Shown here in pieces: positions 22,538 to 33,640 of a DNA stretch of 64,000 nucleotides (the first letter of the stretch is position 1; every line of letters starts with the position of its first letter). Below the pieces are notes generated by a model. It searched no databases, was not told the DNA's origin, and saw nothing but the letters and a program-made list of their open reading frames with translations. The translations under genes and the position numbers were made by a program. Source of the DNA: Proales similis (taxonomy: Eukaryota; Rotifera; Eurotatoria; Ploima; Proalidae); the NCBI GenBank assembly GCA_019059635.1, contig JAGVRJ010000009.1:1583001-1647000 (forward strand), written 5' to 3'.

Positions 22538-23992
22538 TTATGATTCGACCCGTCTCTCTCGCTTACACATCAAAAGAAGCAGTGCGAAAAAGAGCTCCAC
22601 AACTTCAATAAAACTAAGAAATGAAATGCCCAAGAAGAGACCAAAAGTTCCACCGATATTCGAAATTAGTTCCGGTGGCGACATTTTCGGCAATTCACTC
22701 ACTCGAGTGTACTTGAGATCGGTGTAGTACACATTTAAAGCCAACGTAGATTTGGCGACGTCAATCAGGTCCTTTTTTGATTGCGAAATCTTTTCAATGA
22801 GAGGCATTAAAAAAACTAGCGAATAGCTGTCACTGGGATAAGTGGAACTTGATAAGCTCAGTTGATAATGAACAGAGCTGCATTCCAGAGGGCATCTGCA
22901 TTCATTAATCAAATCGCTCGAAAAGAATTTATCGTACTTTTCTGCTATGCAAAAAGTCTCGTTGATCGAGAGGCAAACTCGAGAGCTAGGATAAAGATCA
23001 ACATGTGAGTTCTCTGTGCAGCCACATTCGCGCTGCAAAAACTCTGAAAAGCATGCTTGTTGACAATAGTCTTGCCGATAAGTCTTATTCAGACTGATGA
23101 TTCGCTCATAGATGGGATGCTTGTTGATCGATTTACCATCCCGATCAGATACACAATCGCTGTGGGGTTGAGAGAGTTTATTTGAAAACACTTTTTCCGC
23201 AGCCAAATTTGTTCCATGTCCCGTTGGTACATCGACTCCGTCAAATATCGAAGCCCTGTGAGAGCTGTCGTGTACAAACACATGCAGTCCGGTCTCAGCA
23301 GTCAGCTGATGGAAATTGTCTGAAAAGCCCACAAAAAGCTCTAAGGCTAGGCCATTCAATTTGCCGGGTTTGTTAACTCGTCGATTTCCTTTTGAATTGA
23401 AAACGTAACAGTTTCCATAGACAGGGTTGAATATCCAATCAAAATCAGCTGGAAGACAACTGACCAAATTGAACTCGCACCTCATAATCATAAAGGCAAG
23501 TGGCATGCTCATTTTACGCCGCTGTTCATCCGTGTAGTTCCTCATTGCAATATTGCTCATTACCAAATATCTCATCGCCTGTAAATCCAATAGCTTGTTA
23601 ACAAAGGATCCATCTTTATAAAAGCCTAAATCTTGCATTATCTCAAACACTTGCTCCTTGCCATAATCGCTCGTGAATGTATTAAGGTTGCAGATGGTCA
23701 CTGTTGGAAATGATGCGGGTACTTCTCTTTCAACCTCAATCTTGGTTATGACTTCAAATCTGAGATAGCTAGTAGCTATCTCTTTGATAGAGTACGAACA
23801 GTAGCCAACAGATATCAAGCAAGCTGATATCCATATTAATTTGTTCCCCAAGTTTTCCGATTTTACAGCATTTGTTAGACCATGGGCTGTGGTGTTCAAA
23901 AGAAACTCTTTGAATTTCGATTTGATCTGCTTCCATTTTTTCATCATTTTTCTATAAATTGCTCGGCTTCTACGCGGAAAAGAACCGAACAT
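22538..23992 (-). CDS. DEG/ENaC sodium channel subunit (minus-strand member)
   Basis: A single-exon frame of about 484 residues from ATG 23992. The frame is open 18 codons further but has no ATG. Family marks in order: the cytoplasmic gating His-Gly in TTAHGLTNAV, TM1 near LIWISACLISVGYCSY, the post-TM1 motif FPTVTICNLN, a Cys-rich extracellular domain (YRQDYCQQACF then CGC, and CRCPLEC), and TM2 with the selectivity segment GLFLGISFLSFIE holding Gly-Ile-Ser. These trimeric channels conduct sodium and are gated by ligands, acid or force depending on the member. This copy lies 4.9 kb before the + strand array and in the opposite orientation, so an inversion or separate insertion split it from the cluster. 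It has no introns. Confidence 0.92.
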   Translation of the reverse strand: MFGSFPRRSRAIYRKMMKKWKQIKSKFKEFLLNTTAHGLTNAVKSENLGNKLIWISACLISVGYCSYSIKEIATSYLRFEVITKIEVEREVPASFPTVTICNLNTFTSDYGKEQVFEIMQDLGFYKDGSFVNKLLDLQAMRYLVMSNIAMRNYTDEQRRKMSMPLAFMIMRCEFNLVSCLPADFDWIFNPVYGNCYVFNSKGNRRVNKPGKLNGLALELFVGFSDNFHQLTAETGLHVFVHDSSHRASIFDGVDVPTGHGTNLAAEKVFSNKLSQPHSDCVSDRDGKSINKHPIYERIISLNKTYRQDYCQQACFSEFLQRECGCTENSHVDLYPSSRVCLSINETFCIAEKYDKFFSSDLINECRCPLECSSVHYQLSLSSSTYPSDSYSLVFLMPLIEKISQSKKDLIDVAKSTLALNVYYTDLKYTRVSELPKMSPPELISNIGGTFGLFLGISFLSFIEVVELFFALLLLMCKRERRVES

Positions 23993-24266
23993 TCCCAGGG
24001 AATATCTGGATATCCATGAAAATGGATCAAACTTTTGTTCAGACACGTACGACCATCATTTAGGCCGGTAATTGATGGTCAACAAAGCAAACTTAAAAAC
24101 AGTCGCATCATACGCATCATAGATTATGAGGCATTCCAAAGACTAAATTTAATTTAGACATGAATCAATGTGTAATTGCCTCATTTTGGCAGACATTGCG
24201 AAATCAAAGTGAATAAAAATCAAAAGGTTTGGATTTGGATCGTGACGAAATTTAAGAAATTTGCTA

Positions 24267-24605
24267 ATGGACGACAGCTGGGTCGTGATCGAGACGGAAA
24301 ACGAGCCTCCTTCGGATTCTGTTAATTCGTTGGAAAGTGAATGCTACTGCTTCGCCAAGCCAACAACTCGTGCCGAACTGATTCAATGGATCAAGCAGAA
24401 TCAGGCGGAGTATATAGAGCGAGTCATGCAATTAGCCAAGCAAGAACAATCGTTGTGGAAAAATCAGCCTCAAGAGAGAGACAACTTTGTGAATCAATCA
24501 GAAATTGTCAGACTGGCCATCGCCGAAAATAAGGCCAAAAGCCTTGAACTATTAGACCATGCAAGAAAGAAAGCCGACGACTTTCATCAGTTCGTCTTTG
24601 CCTAA
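24267..24605 (+). CDS. Small protein of unknown function (112 residues)
   Basis: An open frame starts at ATG 24267 (MDDSWVVIETENEPPSDS) and stops at 24605. The N-terminus is acidic and flexible, and the rest reads as two amphipathic helices rich in Gln, Glu and Lys (ELIQWIKQNQAEYIERV; IAENKAKSLELLDHARKKAD). It has no signal peptide or membrane segment. AATAAATAAATAA follows the stop. It sits between a divergent DEG/ENaC gene and the convergent Vps34 gene, whose stop is 178 bp downstream. Codon use and amphipathic pattern look real. I do not recognise a family. A short coiled-coil adaptor is possible, but that is only inference. Confidence 0.55.
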   Translation: MDDSWVVIETENEPPSDSVNSLESECYCFAKPTTRAELIQWIKQNQAEYIERVMQLAKQEQSLWKNQPQERDNFVNQSEIVRLAIAENKAKSLELLDHARKKADDFHQFVFA

Positions 24606-24782
24606 ATTCTCCAAAATTTAAATAAATAAATAACGACAGTGATAACCACGAGCCATACAAAATGCCTGTTTTTTTTTCGAATTTATTTGTATTCAAAATC
24701 TCGACCCAAAACGAGTTTCGAAAATGCACTTTTAAATAGACGTTCATTGGTTCGCTGCTCGGCATTAAGCGTCGGTAATAAC

Positions 24783-27700
24783 TTATCGCTGTGCAACGCT
24801 TATTGTATGAATGATGTCGGTAATATTGCCCACAATGCTGTCATAGTTGTTCTCGATCTCTCTGATCAAGGCGGCGCTCGCCTGATCGTCGCTTAAATCC
24901 AACTTGAAACGGTCAATAAGCTTTTTAACCGTCTTGTCTGGCTCTAGGGCAATATCGGGAATATTTGCGTCCACCATAAGTGAAAACAAGTTTAATATGA
25001 GGTTGGCGTGTCTAAGTTAAACGAGGCATCATTACAAAATTCCGGAGGTTGATAGTCAAATTGTTCAGCTTACCGTCTAAGATGTAGGAAGGCGTTGTAA
25101 CAATAGCGTTTGAAATCTTCGTATTCTTTTGTTTCTTTGCCGTCTGGGCCAAATTTTCCACCCATTCCGTCAGCCAGGTCTTTTGTCCACTTTATGACGG
25201 GTTGAAATGGCTTTGGGTCTCTTCCCAGTATATAGCCAAAGTCAATATGAATGAGCTTGCCGTCCTTGGTTATTAGAATGTTATCGTAATGGCGATCTCC
25301 GATACCCAAGATGTATGTGATCACCATGTAACCCGCTGCGTTTCAATTAAACATGAATAGAGTTCAAAATCAAATAAGAAAGACAAGATCATTACCAAGA
25401 CTGCGAACATAATTGTCCATAGCTTGTGCGTCGATTCCGTATTTATCAGTTATCGATGGATTGTTCTTTCGCAGGTACTCTTTTAGATTGGATTTGTTGT
25501 TGAGAATTGTGGAGACTGGAACGGCGTCGACGAACTGCAAAAATCCTTCTTTGGGACCTGTAGCGACCACTTTGTAAGGAGTGAGCTTAAGGTCAAGATT
25601 TTCTTGTTTCAAAAGCTGCCTTCAATTAAAACGGAATGAGAGAAAGAGCCTTAAAGAGTAAATTCTCACTTTGTCCATAAGAGCAATCATTTGGAGAACG
25701 AGTTGATCCTGGCGTAGATCGTCACCGCTTTTGTAAATAACCGAATATTCCTCACCCTCTTTTGTGGTCTTGAATACGAATTTGCAAGGCATAAGATTAC
25801 TTCGAAACATAGTTGTGTTCTCCACGTCTACTCCGGTAATCTTCACCAGTGGATCAACAATCAGAGGAATCGGACTCGACAAATTGACAAAGTCAAATTG
25901 TGTTTTGCTCGAATCGTTGAGTAGCTGTCGCAGCTTCAGAACCTTTCTGTCTCTTCCGCCACTTTCTCTTGCAGTTGCCTTCACAATATCATTTAAATGG
26001 TTCATGAAAGACTCTTGTTTGAGAATGCTCTCATAAATAGCACGTGCGTTTGCGTCTCCCTTTCAGAATGTTTCAATTTAAAAGGACAATCTATTTAGCT
26101 TTGGATTGAATGAACTTACATTTCTTAAGACATCACATAGCTCATCCATGAACCGTTGGAAGTTTGTTGAGCTTAACTCGAGAGAATTCGGATTCCCAAC
26201 CGTCTGCTCCGCAGGTTTGGCAGCTGGTCCCGTGTTCACTGTTACAGTAGCTGCTCGTGCGTCTTTGACTTCAACTTTCACAAACCAGTACAGAGTAAGC
26301 GCAACCACTTCATCCCGTGAGGCCCTATCCAATAAGAAAGTTTTGAGGTCCCCCTAAAAATAACCATCAAAATCTAAGGAGCTAAAAAATAGCTTCCAAA
26401 CTAAATACCTCAAAAATTCGCTGAGTAATAGACTCAGACGGCATAAGAGGTGCATGGCTAGTGAGGTAGTCGCCGCTTGAAACAGGCGGCGAAGTAGAAA
26501 AGCGAAAGTCCACGTCGGCTACGGGTGCGCTTTTTTCGAAGGTGCTTTTGCCTTTAACTGAGGACTGATTGCTTTTGGAAGAAGATTTAAAGCCAAGGCC
26601 CGTAGCGCTATTGCCCATCGAATTGACACTGCTCTCAACCGAACTTGTCTCACTTCCACTTTAGAAACATCAGAGCTTTGCAGTTATCTTTTTTATAGCT
26701 CGTTTACATAGATTTAATAGAAGGCGAGTCGACTAGTTCTTTTTGTCCGTCAAAGTTTTCGTATTTCAACGCCTGTACCAACTGGAGCAAATACAAAATC
26801 AAGTCCTTTCCGCGAAAACAAAAATAAAAGGTTTAAAATAATTTGAGAAACTATTAGAAATCTGAGCTTCACCTCATTAGTGGCCAAACGCAATCGGCTA
26901 ATCGCATAGGAGCGAATTTTGTTCAGGTTTAGATATTTTGAACCGAGAAGTTCGAGGGCGTCCTCAACGTCCATGGGCTGCCACTTGAGCATTAATTCCA
27001 TGAGCATTTTGCCTTCGAATTCCAAATTCAAGTCAAAGCACTGCAGAAATTTGGTCAGGGCTTTTTTGTTCTGAGTCAAATAATAACGGTACTTCCACAT
27101 CAAAGCCTGCTCCTCACGCTTGAGCGGGCGAGTAACTGGATAGTTAACAATTCTCTATTTGGTGGAAATTATTTAACTTGGGCGAATGGACTTGATATGC
27201 AACCGAAGGATATTTACATGTAGAAGATTCTTGTTGTCCGTATCTGGTTTCAAATGAATGTCTAAGAATCCAGCTTGTTTCGAGTGCTCCAGCTTACGAT
27301 GCTTCAGCTCGATAATGTTGTCCTGATGATTGCGGAATTAAATAAATGTCATGAATCATAAGATTATGATGATTACCAGCTCAAGCTCTGGATCATTGAC
27401 GGCAAATATTGGACTGGTCGGAACAGTTTGAAGCACTCGATCAGCATCCTTTTCCAGTTTAAAAAAAGACTGTTTTTCCCTTGAGAAATGATCACCAACC
27501 TCTTCGTAGTAGAGAACCGAATATGGCCGATCTTCAAATCTTATCTCAGCAAATTCAATTGTTGCATAGAAAAATTTGCTCTTTAGCTTTTCTTTTCGTG
27601 TCGCAGTTTGAATCTCTCGAAGCGTTAACTTGTCCAGCCAATCTTGCTTTATGGTTTGCCCACTCGAATGGTATTTGGACATCTGATATGGATAATGGTA

Positions 27701-28472
27701 TTTGGAAGTGAAACATCTAACGATCAGATTTTCGTCTATTTGCCAAATGAGCATACCTGTGCTAATCGCTCTAGTTCGTCCAAAATCGGAAACTCGTCAA
27801 TTGTTTTGCCTTCGTCGTTGGTCATCTCTTCCAAATCGAGTTCTTTGACTTCACTCAGGATGCCTGGCGTGGAGCTTTTTATCTTCCCATCTGCGCTCTT
27901 GTTAGGCCACATTCGAATTTCGTATTGACCTTGTCGTAGGAGGCTTTACTCGATAAATTTAAAACGTTAGCACAAAAGATAGCGAATATTCTCGTCGTAC
28001 CCGTGCTTGTCAAACAGCGAAATAGTTGCACCACAAACCGGCATATCACCTCGTTGGGGCGACTCCAAGTCCCAAACGGTTAATGCCAGTTGAGCTGTTC
28101 GTGGCAGATCATTGACTTTAAGCGGCAATGTGAGCCACTCTTCCCACTGCCATGGTTGATTATCCATGTGTTTGAAGCTGGTCTTTACTGGAATGCAAAG
28201 AGGCTGGTCATTAGCAAACACTTGAGCGGTCACAAATACGTCCAAATGTTGAAGAGCGCCACAATAATTAAGCGCTGGATTTTCAATCAGCTCCCGATAT
28301 GAGGGTTTCCATCTCTCGCCTTCTAAGCGCCCTCTGAAACATGAGAGATAAGGAAATTCTGGCAAAAACTTTGTTTTCTCGACCAATCTTACATTTTTAC
28401 TTGAATCTGCGCTAGAAGGTGACAGCTGAATATGTAATCGAGCCTCTCGGGCGGTAGGTCATGTGAAACCAT
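24783..28472 (-). CDS. PIK3C3: Class III phosphatidylinositol 3-kinase, Vps34
   Basis: About a dozen exons with 45-90 bp introns; the start is ATG 28472 ([17 protein letters not shown]). Domains: an N-terminal C2 domain ([37 protein letters not shown]), a conserved linker ([14 protein letters not shown]), the helical PIK domain ([34 protein letters not shown]) and the lipid kinase domain. The kinase has [13 protein letters not shown], the catalytic loop GIGDRHYDN, the activation-loop start [15 protein letters not shown], and a C-terminal membrane-binding helix ending at 24783. The enzyme makes PI3P on endosomes and autophagosomes in complex with Vps15 and Beclin 1. All catalytic motifs are intact. 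Sequence near [14 protein letters not shown] diverges from vertebrates but stays in frame. Confidence 0.93.
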
Positions 28473-28883
28473 GATAGCTAAAGCCAAACTCTCGATGTGC
28501 TTCTCATCCAAGTCTCAAGTCGTCCAAATGACGGCCTGATCCGATCATACGCTCTTAGCTGCTCGCTAGAAAGAAAATGTTAGAGCCGACTTATTATAAT
28601 TTATTCACTAACTCATCTCGTTTGACGCAACCACTGCAAAACTGGGCATAATGGTCTCGGCTCGAAATCACAAAACTTAATTGGCCGCGTAATCCGACTT
28701 TCTTAGTGCTAGATTTAAAAACTTTTCCATTTCCCATGGCATCAGTTGCTAATAAAATACAACATGTAGTGTATGGAGAACGTGTTGGCTCTTTCTATAC
28801 GTGACCAGGAAATACTTCGCAGCTAGTTAGTTTTTAACCTTGGCCAAATTCTTGACATCAACTGAAAAAAGATCAAAAGTAAA
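28473..28883. other. Divergent promoter region
   Basis: 411 bp between the Vps34 start on minus and the first DEG/ENaC of the + array. No coding sequence is supported. It presumably carries both promoters. Confidence 0.4.
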
Positions 28884-30317
28884 ATGAAGTCAAAAAGAAC
28901 AAATCTAAAAGAGTCCATGTTTGCTACTCTAACTGCATCGACCATTCATGGAGTTTCAAACGTTTTTCGACCAAGACCGGTCATAGCTCAGCTCTTTTGG
29001 GCCCTGGTTTTGGTCATTTCAGCTGCGGCTTGTGGTTTTTTTGTAGTAAAAGCCATTTTGTCTTTCCTCAAATTTGAAGTAGTTACCAAAGTGAGCACTG
29101 ACGAAGTGATCCCGGCACCTTTTCCAAAGATAACATTCTGCAGCCTGAACGCTTTCAGTAAAAACGAATCAATCGAGTTCGCTCGTTTGATTAAGGCATC
29201 AAATATAACCCAGTCGTTACAAGATCGACCTGAAAGCGGTCCAATATTCAATTATTTTATTTCAAGATACTCCATTATGAGTTTAATGCGTTTAAACAAT
29301 TCAAAGCAAGAGCTGAGAAAATTTAGCCTCGATATTGATGATATGCTTATAGGCTGTACTTTCAATCTTGAACCGTGCAACTCCAGTGAATTTGATTGGT
29401 CCTATGATCTCATGTTTGGAAATTGTTATTCATTCAACTCGGGCCGTAACGGCAACAATCGAACCGCAGCTCGAGTGGGTCTTTCGTTTGGCCTGCAGTT
29501 AGAATTGTTTTTGGGCGCTACTGATGATCCGGAGCAGTATACCGGAGTGAGCGGCGTTCATATGAGCGTTAATAACCAGAGCGATGATTCTTACTTTTCG
29601 GATGGTTTTAACCTTCCAGTTGGAACCTTCAGCAGTGTGGGACTTGAAAGAACTCATCTCAAGAAACTTGACTATCCGCACAGTAATTGTATCCGAGACT
29701 TTGACTCGGCCCCTAAACCATCAAAAGTCATCGACAAACTTGAAGAATTCGCTCCTAGATACAGACAGGCTGACTGCTTGGACTTGTGTTTCCAGTTCGA
29801 GCTAATAAATCAGTGTAATTGCACCGATTTGACCAAATACGATTACTTTCCGAACATTTCTTTTTGCATCCTTCCTGAACAACTTCTTTGTGTCAAAAAC
29901 TTCATTCCAGTGTTTTATTCGTCTCCTGGCTTAAAAATTTGCGCTGAAAACTGCCCGATTGAATGCGAATCAGTGCAGTTTTCCTACACAATCACTCACA
30001 CAGAATACCCTACAAAGGGTTTTGCGCAAGTTCTAGCTAACGATCCACGGGTTCGGACACATTTCAAATCAATACCGACCAAAGAAGAACTGAGAAGCAG
30101 CATGATGGTGGTCAACGTCTACTATACCAACTTTCGCCTCATCACGTTCGAAGAGCTTAAAAAGCTGGAGGAATTCGATCTGATTTCGATCATTGGCGGC
30201 ACAATGGGCCTTTTTCTAGGCATGAGTTTTATCAGTTTGGTTGAGCTAATGGAAATAGTTTTAAAATCATTTGCCATCCTCTTTTCATCACGTTCGGCCA
30301 AAGTGAGAGGAAAATAA
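28884..30317 (+). CDS. DEG/ENaC channel subunit, array copy 1
   Basis: A single exon of 477 residues starting MKSKRTNLKESM. It shows the gating His-Gly (TIHGVSNVF), TM1 (LFWALVLVISAAACGFFVV), FPKITFCSLN after TM1, the Cys-rich YRQADCLDLCFQ with CNC, and TM2 with GLFLGMSFISLVE. It differs from most copies in having CAENCPIEC, two residues longer than the usual CxCP-x-EC, and a Gly-Met-Ser filter. Array copy 5 shares both traits, so these two look like the closest pair. The subunit should be a plasma-membrane protein with both termini inside the cell. The gap to copy 2 is only 111 bp. Confidence 0.93.
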   Translation: MKSKRTNLKESMFATLTASTIHGVSNVFRPRPVIAQLFWALVLVISAAACGFFVVKAILSFLKFEVVTKVSTDEVIPAPFPKITFCSLNAFSKNESIEFARLIKASNITQSLQDRPESGPIFNYFISRYSIMSLMRLNNSKQELRKFSLDIDDMLIGCTFNLEPCNSSEFDWSYDLMFGNCYSFNSGRNGNNRTAARVGLSFGLQLELFLGATDDPEQYTGVSGVHMSVNNQSDDSYFSDGFNLPVGTFSSVGLERTHLKKLDYPHSNCIRDFDSAPKPSKVIDKLEEFAPRYRQADCLDLCFQFELINQCNCTDLTKYDYFPNISFCILPEQLLCVKNFIPVFYSSPGLKICAENCPIECESVQFSYTITHTEYPTKGFAQVLANDPRVRTHFKSIPTKEELRSSMMVVNVYYTNFRLITFEELKKLEEFDLISIIGGTMGLFLGMSFISLVELMEIVLKSFAILFSSRSAKVRGK

Positions 30318-30428
30318 AAAAAGCACAGATTTGATAAAACCTTATAGGTCGCCAAGTTAACAATCACATAACTTTCACTCGTCTTAATTAGCTTTATTCA
30401 ATGCTTGTAGCCCTTTTTCGCAGATAAA

Positions 30429-31817
30429 ATGCAATTAAAAAAAAAGTTGATTTTACAAAAAGCAATTTCTATTCCGATACATGGGTTTAACAAAATATTC
30501 CTTTCTGAGCTCAAGCTTCTTCGCTTATTATGGTTTATTCTGGTAATAACTTCGGCTGGCAGTTGTTTCTATTTTATTGCCAGTGCTTTCGAGGATTATT
30601 TAAAGTTTGAAACTGTCACATCTTATAGTCGAGTCAGATCTATTCCTGCTGAATTTCCTAGCGTTTCTATCTGCAATTTAAATTTTATATTTGGCCAACA
30701 AGGAATTGAGAAGAGCAAGATGCTCATGAACTTAAATTCTAGCAGTCAATTTCAACCAAGTGATTACAATCAGATAATTGTCTTTCGCAAGCAATTTCTT
30801 GGATTGATTGCCCGAATGAAGCCTGAAGAGCAGAGATCTTTTTCTATTTCAATCGAACAAATGCTACTGAAATGCTTCTATAATTTTCAAATTTGCAATC
30901 AAAGCCATTTTGACTGGTTCTTTCACCCTGAACACGGAGACTGTTATACATTCAATGCAGACCGATTCCTCGAGCCCAAAGTTAACAAGCCCGGAGCCAA
31001 TAACGGCCTTGTGCTAGAATTGTTTACAGGTATTCTAGACAACATTTTTCAGCTATCTCTTCTCGGCGGCATCAGAGTCATCGTTGATGATGGTCGTGGT
31101 AAACTTTTTAAAACCAACGCAGTGGTAATTAGGCCAGGGACTTTCTCCATAGTAGCGATTAAGCGCTCAGAAACACACAGGCTTGGCCCACCTTACACAT
31201 CCTGCGTTCACGTCGAACTTTCTTCTCACTCTTCCAAAATAGTTGAATGGATGAGGAGTAAAAACGTCAGTTATACCCAAGCGGAATGCCACGGATGGTG
31301 TCTGGCCAAGAAAATCAAGGACAGATGTGAATGCAGTGAAACATATGTGATCGATCTATTCCCAGATTTACCAAGCTGCAATCACAAGGTTAATTGCTCC
31401 CTGCAAGTAGTGATTGAGTTTTACTCAAAAAACTTGTTGAAAGCTTGCGATTGTCCCGAAGAATGTTCAATTAACAATTTCGAACTTACTGTATCTTATA
31501 GCAGCTATCCCAGTGAACCAACTGCTGAGCTTTTCACCTCCAGACCTGACCTAATTGAACGTTTCTCAAACGGGAGCAAAATCACATCTGCCCAGATAAA
31601 AGAAAATCTGATATTCGCCAGCATCAATTACGAAGACCTTGATTTTATTGTGATGAACCAAGTTCCGAAAACGACTCCGACCACATTAGTTTCGAATGTC
31701 GGTGGCACATTAGGTCTCTTTTTAGGTCTCAGCTTTCTCAGCTTAATCGAATCATTTGAAATTGTAGCCAAAATGCTTCATACTCTAGTTTTATCAAAAA
31801 ACCACGTTCAAGCCTAA
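30429..31817 (+). CDS. DEG/ENaC channel subunit, array copy 2
   Basis: A single exon of 462 residues, the shortest in the array. The cytoplasmic start has PIHGFNKIF, keeping His-Gly with Pro-Ile before it. After TM1 it reads FPSVSICNLN. The extracellular Cys motifs are YTQAECHGWCLAKK, CEC and CDCPEEC, and the pore segment is GLFLGLSFLSLIE (Gly-Leu-Ser). The upstream 111 bp ends in a pyrimidine-rich CCCTTTTTCGCAG five bases before ATG, a near-perfect splice acceptor. With no possible cis exon nearby, this could be a trans-splice site. Confidence 0.92.
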   Translation: MQLKKKLILQKAISIPIHGFNKIFLSELKLLRLLWFILVITSAGSCFYFIASAFEDYLKFETVTSYSRVRSIPAEFPSVSICNLNFIFGQQGIEKSKMLMNLNSSSQFQPSDYNQIIVFRKQFLGLIARMKPEEQRSFSISIEQMLLKCFYNFQICNQSHFDWFFHPEHGDCYTFNADRFLEPKVNKPGANNGLVLELFTGILDNIFQLSLLGGIRVIVDDGRGKLFKTNAVVIRPGTFSIVAIKRSETHRLGPPYTSCVHVELSSHSSKIVEWMRSKNVSYTQAECHGWCLAKKIKDRCECSETYVIDLFPDLPSCNHKVNCSLQVVIEFYSKNLLKACDCPEECSINNFELTVSYSSYPSEPTAELFTSRPDLIERFSNGSKITSAQIKENLIFASINYEDLDFIVMNQVPKTTPTTLVSNVGGTLGLFLGLSFLSLIESFEIVAKMLHTLVLSKNHVQA

Positions 31818-31938
31818 AAATGACTAAATGCGTCTAAGCCAAAATGCTTTTAGATAAATTATCAGAAAATTGAATAAATTTTGCATGTTAGTGATGAATC
31901 AACTTCTTTTTTAATTTTTAATAACACACTGATGGAAA

Positions 31939-33336
31939 ATGAGATGGAAACTCTTGTTGGGCCTGTTAAAGAATCAAGCTTCAAAGTCAACTGTTCATGG
32001 CATGGCCCGTTTAGGATCTAGTGAGCCAAAGCCATGGAAAATCATGTGGATTGTTATGATGCTCGTTTTCTTTTGTGCGTGCAGCTATTTCATTGAAGAA
32101 ACAATAAGAAATTATCTTCAATTCCAGACAACAAATTCAATTGATGTTATCTACCCGGATCAAACTGAATTTCCAGCTGTTACGATTTGCAATCTGGACC
32201 CTTTAAGGTTTGATTTGGAACTTGCGAATTTAAACCTTTCGCAGCAAACAAGATCCGAAGTTGAAGAATATTTAAATTCTACAGGTTCTTTCTTTCATAC
32301 GCTGACTATTCGCTCAATGATATTGAACAGTTTGATGAACGACAAGGTTGAGGATAAACGCTTAGAACAGTTTGGTCGTGATTTATCAGAAATGCTCACA
32401 TTTTGCTCCTATCGTGCGGTCGAATGTGGCCCAAAAGATTTTGAATGGTATTTCAGCGTCAACCACGGTAACTGCTATACGCTAAGACTTAACCAAAGTA
32501 CTGAGATGGTGAATGCGCCAGGTGAGATAAACGGCTTACGCCTAGAATTTTACCTGGGAGTCAACAAAAACTTTTCCTTTTATCCGTACCTTGAACACGG
32601 GCTAAAGTTTTTCATCCATGAGAGATCTTTCCGACCAGAAAATGAACAAGGCATTGAGGTTTCAGCCGGAAAAAGGACTCATTTTATTCTTAAAAAGAAG
32701 GTCACAACCAAACTGGGCTCGCCATACGGAAAATGTGTCTCAGATGGAGAGAGTAATTCCGAAGAATCACAAGCCGTTCAAACAGTCAAGTCGATTGGCA
32801 AATATCGAAAATTAGATTGCGTTGAAATGTGCTTTCAGATTTTTCTCAACTCAAGCTGTGGATGCATGCGGTCAAATTTACTTGATCGATTTAAATCGTC
32901 GATCTGTAATGGTGAAAAGAAATTAAATTGTATTTATCGAGCTCTTGTTCAATTCTACAAAAATAACCCAAACAGATGTGGATGCTATCCTGCTTGTCAT
33001 TCGATTGAATACTTTCAACAAGGATCATCACAGTCGGATTTAACTCAACATGGAGCCCTTCAGTCACTTAACAGACGACCTGAGCTCAAACGACGAATCA
33101 GGAAATTATCTTTATCAAGCCAAGAGATAGAAAGGAGCGTATTAGTCGCAAGTGTATGGTATGCAGAGCTTAAATACGAGAATATTAATCAAATAGCGCT
33201 TTATTCTTGGTTCGATCTGATCAGCAGTCTCGGTGGCGTTTTGGGACTTTTTCTGGGCGCCAGCTTTCTAAGTCTAGCTGAGTCATGCGAGCTTATTTTC
33301 AAAGTATTAATTATATTCATTAACAAACATAAATGA
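31939..33336 (+). CDS. DEG/ENaC channel subunit, array copy 3
   Basis: A single exon of 465 residues starting MRWKLLLGLLKNQ. It has the His-Gly motif STVHGMARLG, TM1 beginning IMWIVMMLVFFCACSYF, and FPAVTICNLD with Asp in place of the usual Asn. Cys motifs are YRKLDCVEMCFQ, CGC and CGCYPAC; the last departs from the CP-x-EC pattern of its siblings. The pore segment is GLFLGASFLSLAE (Gly-Ala-Ser). It is the most divergent member in its distal extracellular region. It has no intron or frameshift, so it looks functional. Confidence 0.92.
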   Translation: MRWKLLLGLLKNQASKSTVHGMARLGSSEPKPWKIMWIVMMLVFFCACSYFIEETIRNYLQFQTTNSIDVIYPDQTEFPAVTICNLDPLRFDLELANLNLSQQTRSEVEEYLNSTGSFFHTLTIRSMILNSLMNDKVEDKRLEQFGRDLSEMLTFCSYRAVECGPKDFEWYFSVNHGNCYTLRLNQSTEMVNAPGEINGLRLEFYLGVNKNFSFYPYLEHGLKFFIHERSFRPENEQGIEVSAGKRTHFILKKKVTTKLGSPYGKCVSDGESNSEESQAVQTVKSIGKYRKLDCVEMCFQIFLNSSCGCMRSNLLDRFKSSICNGEKKLNCIYRALVQFYKNNPNRCGCYPACHSIEYFQQGSSQSDLTQHGALQSLNRRPELKRRIRKLSLSSQEIERSVLVASVWYAELKYENINQIALYSWFDLISSLGGVLGLFLGASFLSLAESCELIFKVLIIFINKHK

Positions 33337-33640
33337 GTTAGAAGCTTTCTATGATCAAATGAGAAAGCTTATACAAAATCTAATTGCTCGTGTTGCTAGA
33401 TTTTAGAAACACCAGTAGACGTCAATCGGATGACATCCAACTAAGCTGATTTAACTACTTAATAACACCTACGTGAGTAAAGGTGTATTTGGCTAGCTTT
33501 TAATAACATAATCAAATTAAGACATTGAAACTAAATAAATAAAATTTGATTTTTGGAGGTAGAGTTAAATTCTGGAATCTGATTGAAATAGGGAAGAGAA
33601 CTCAGAAAGAACGCTCAACAATCAGAGTATTGCGTTGAAA
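33337..33640. other. Spacer between array copies 3 and 4
   Basis: 304 bp with overlapping AATAAATAAAA poly(A) signals near 33535. No coding remnant is seen. Confidence 0.35.
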
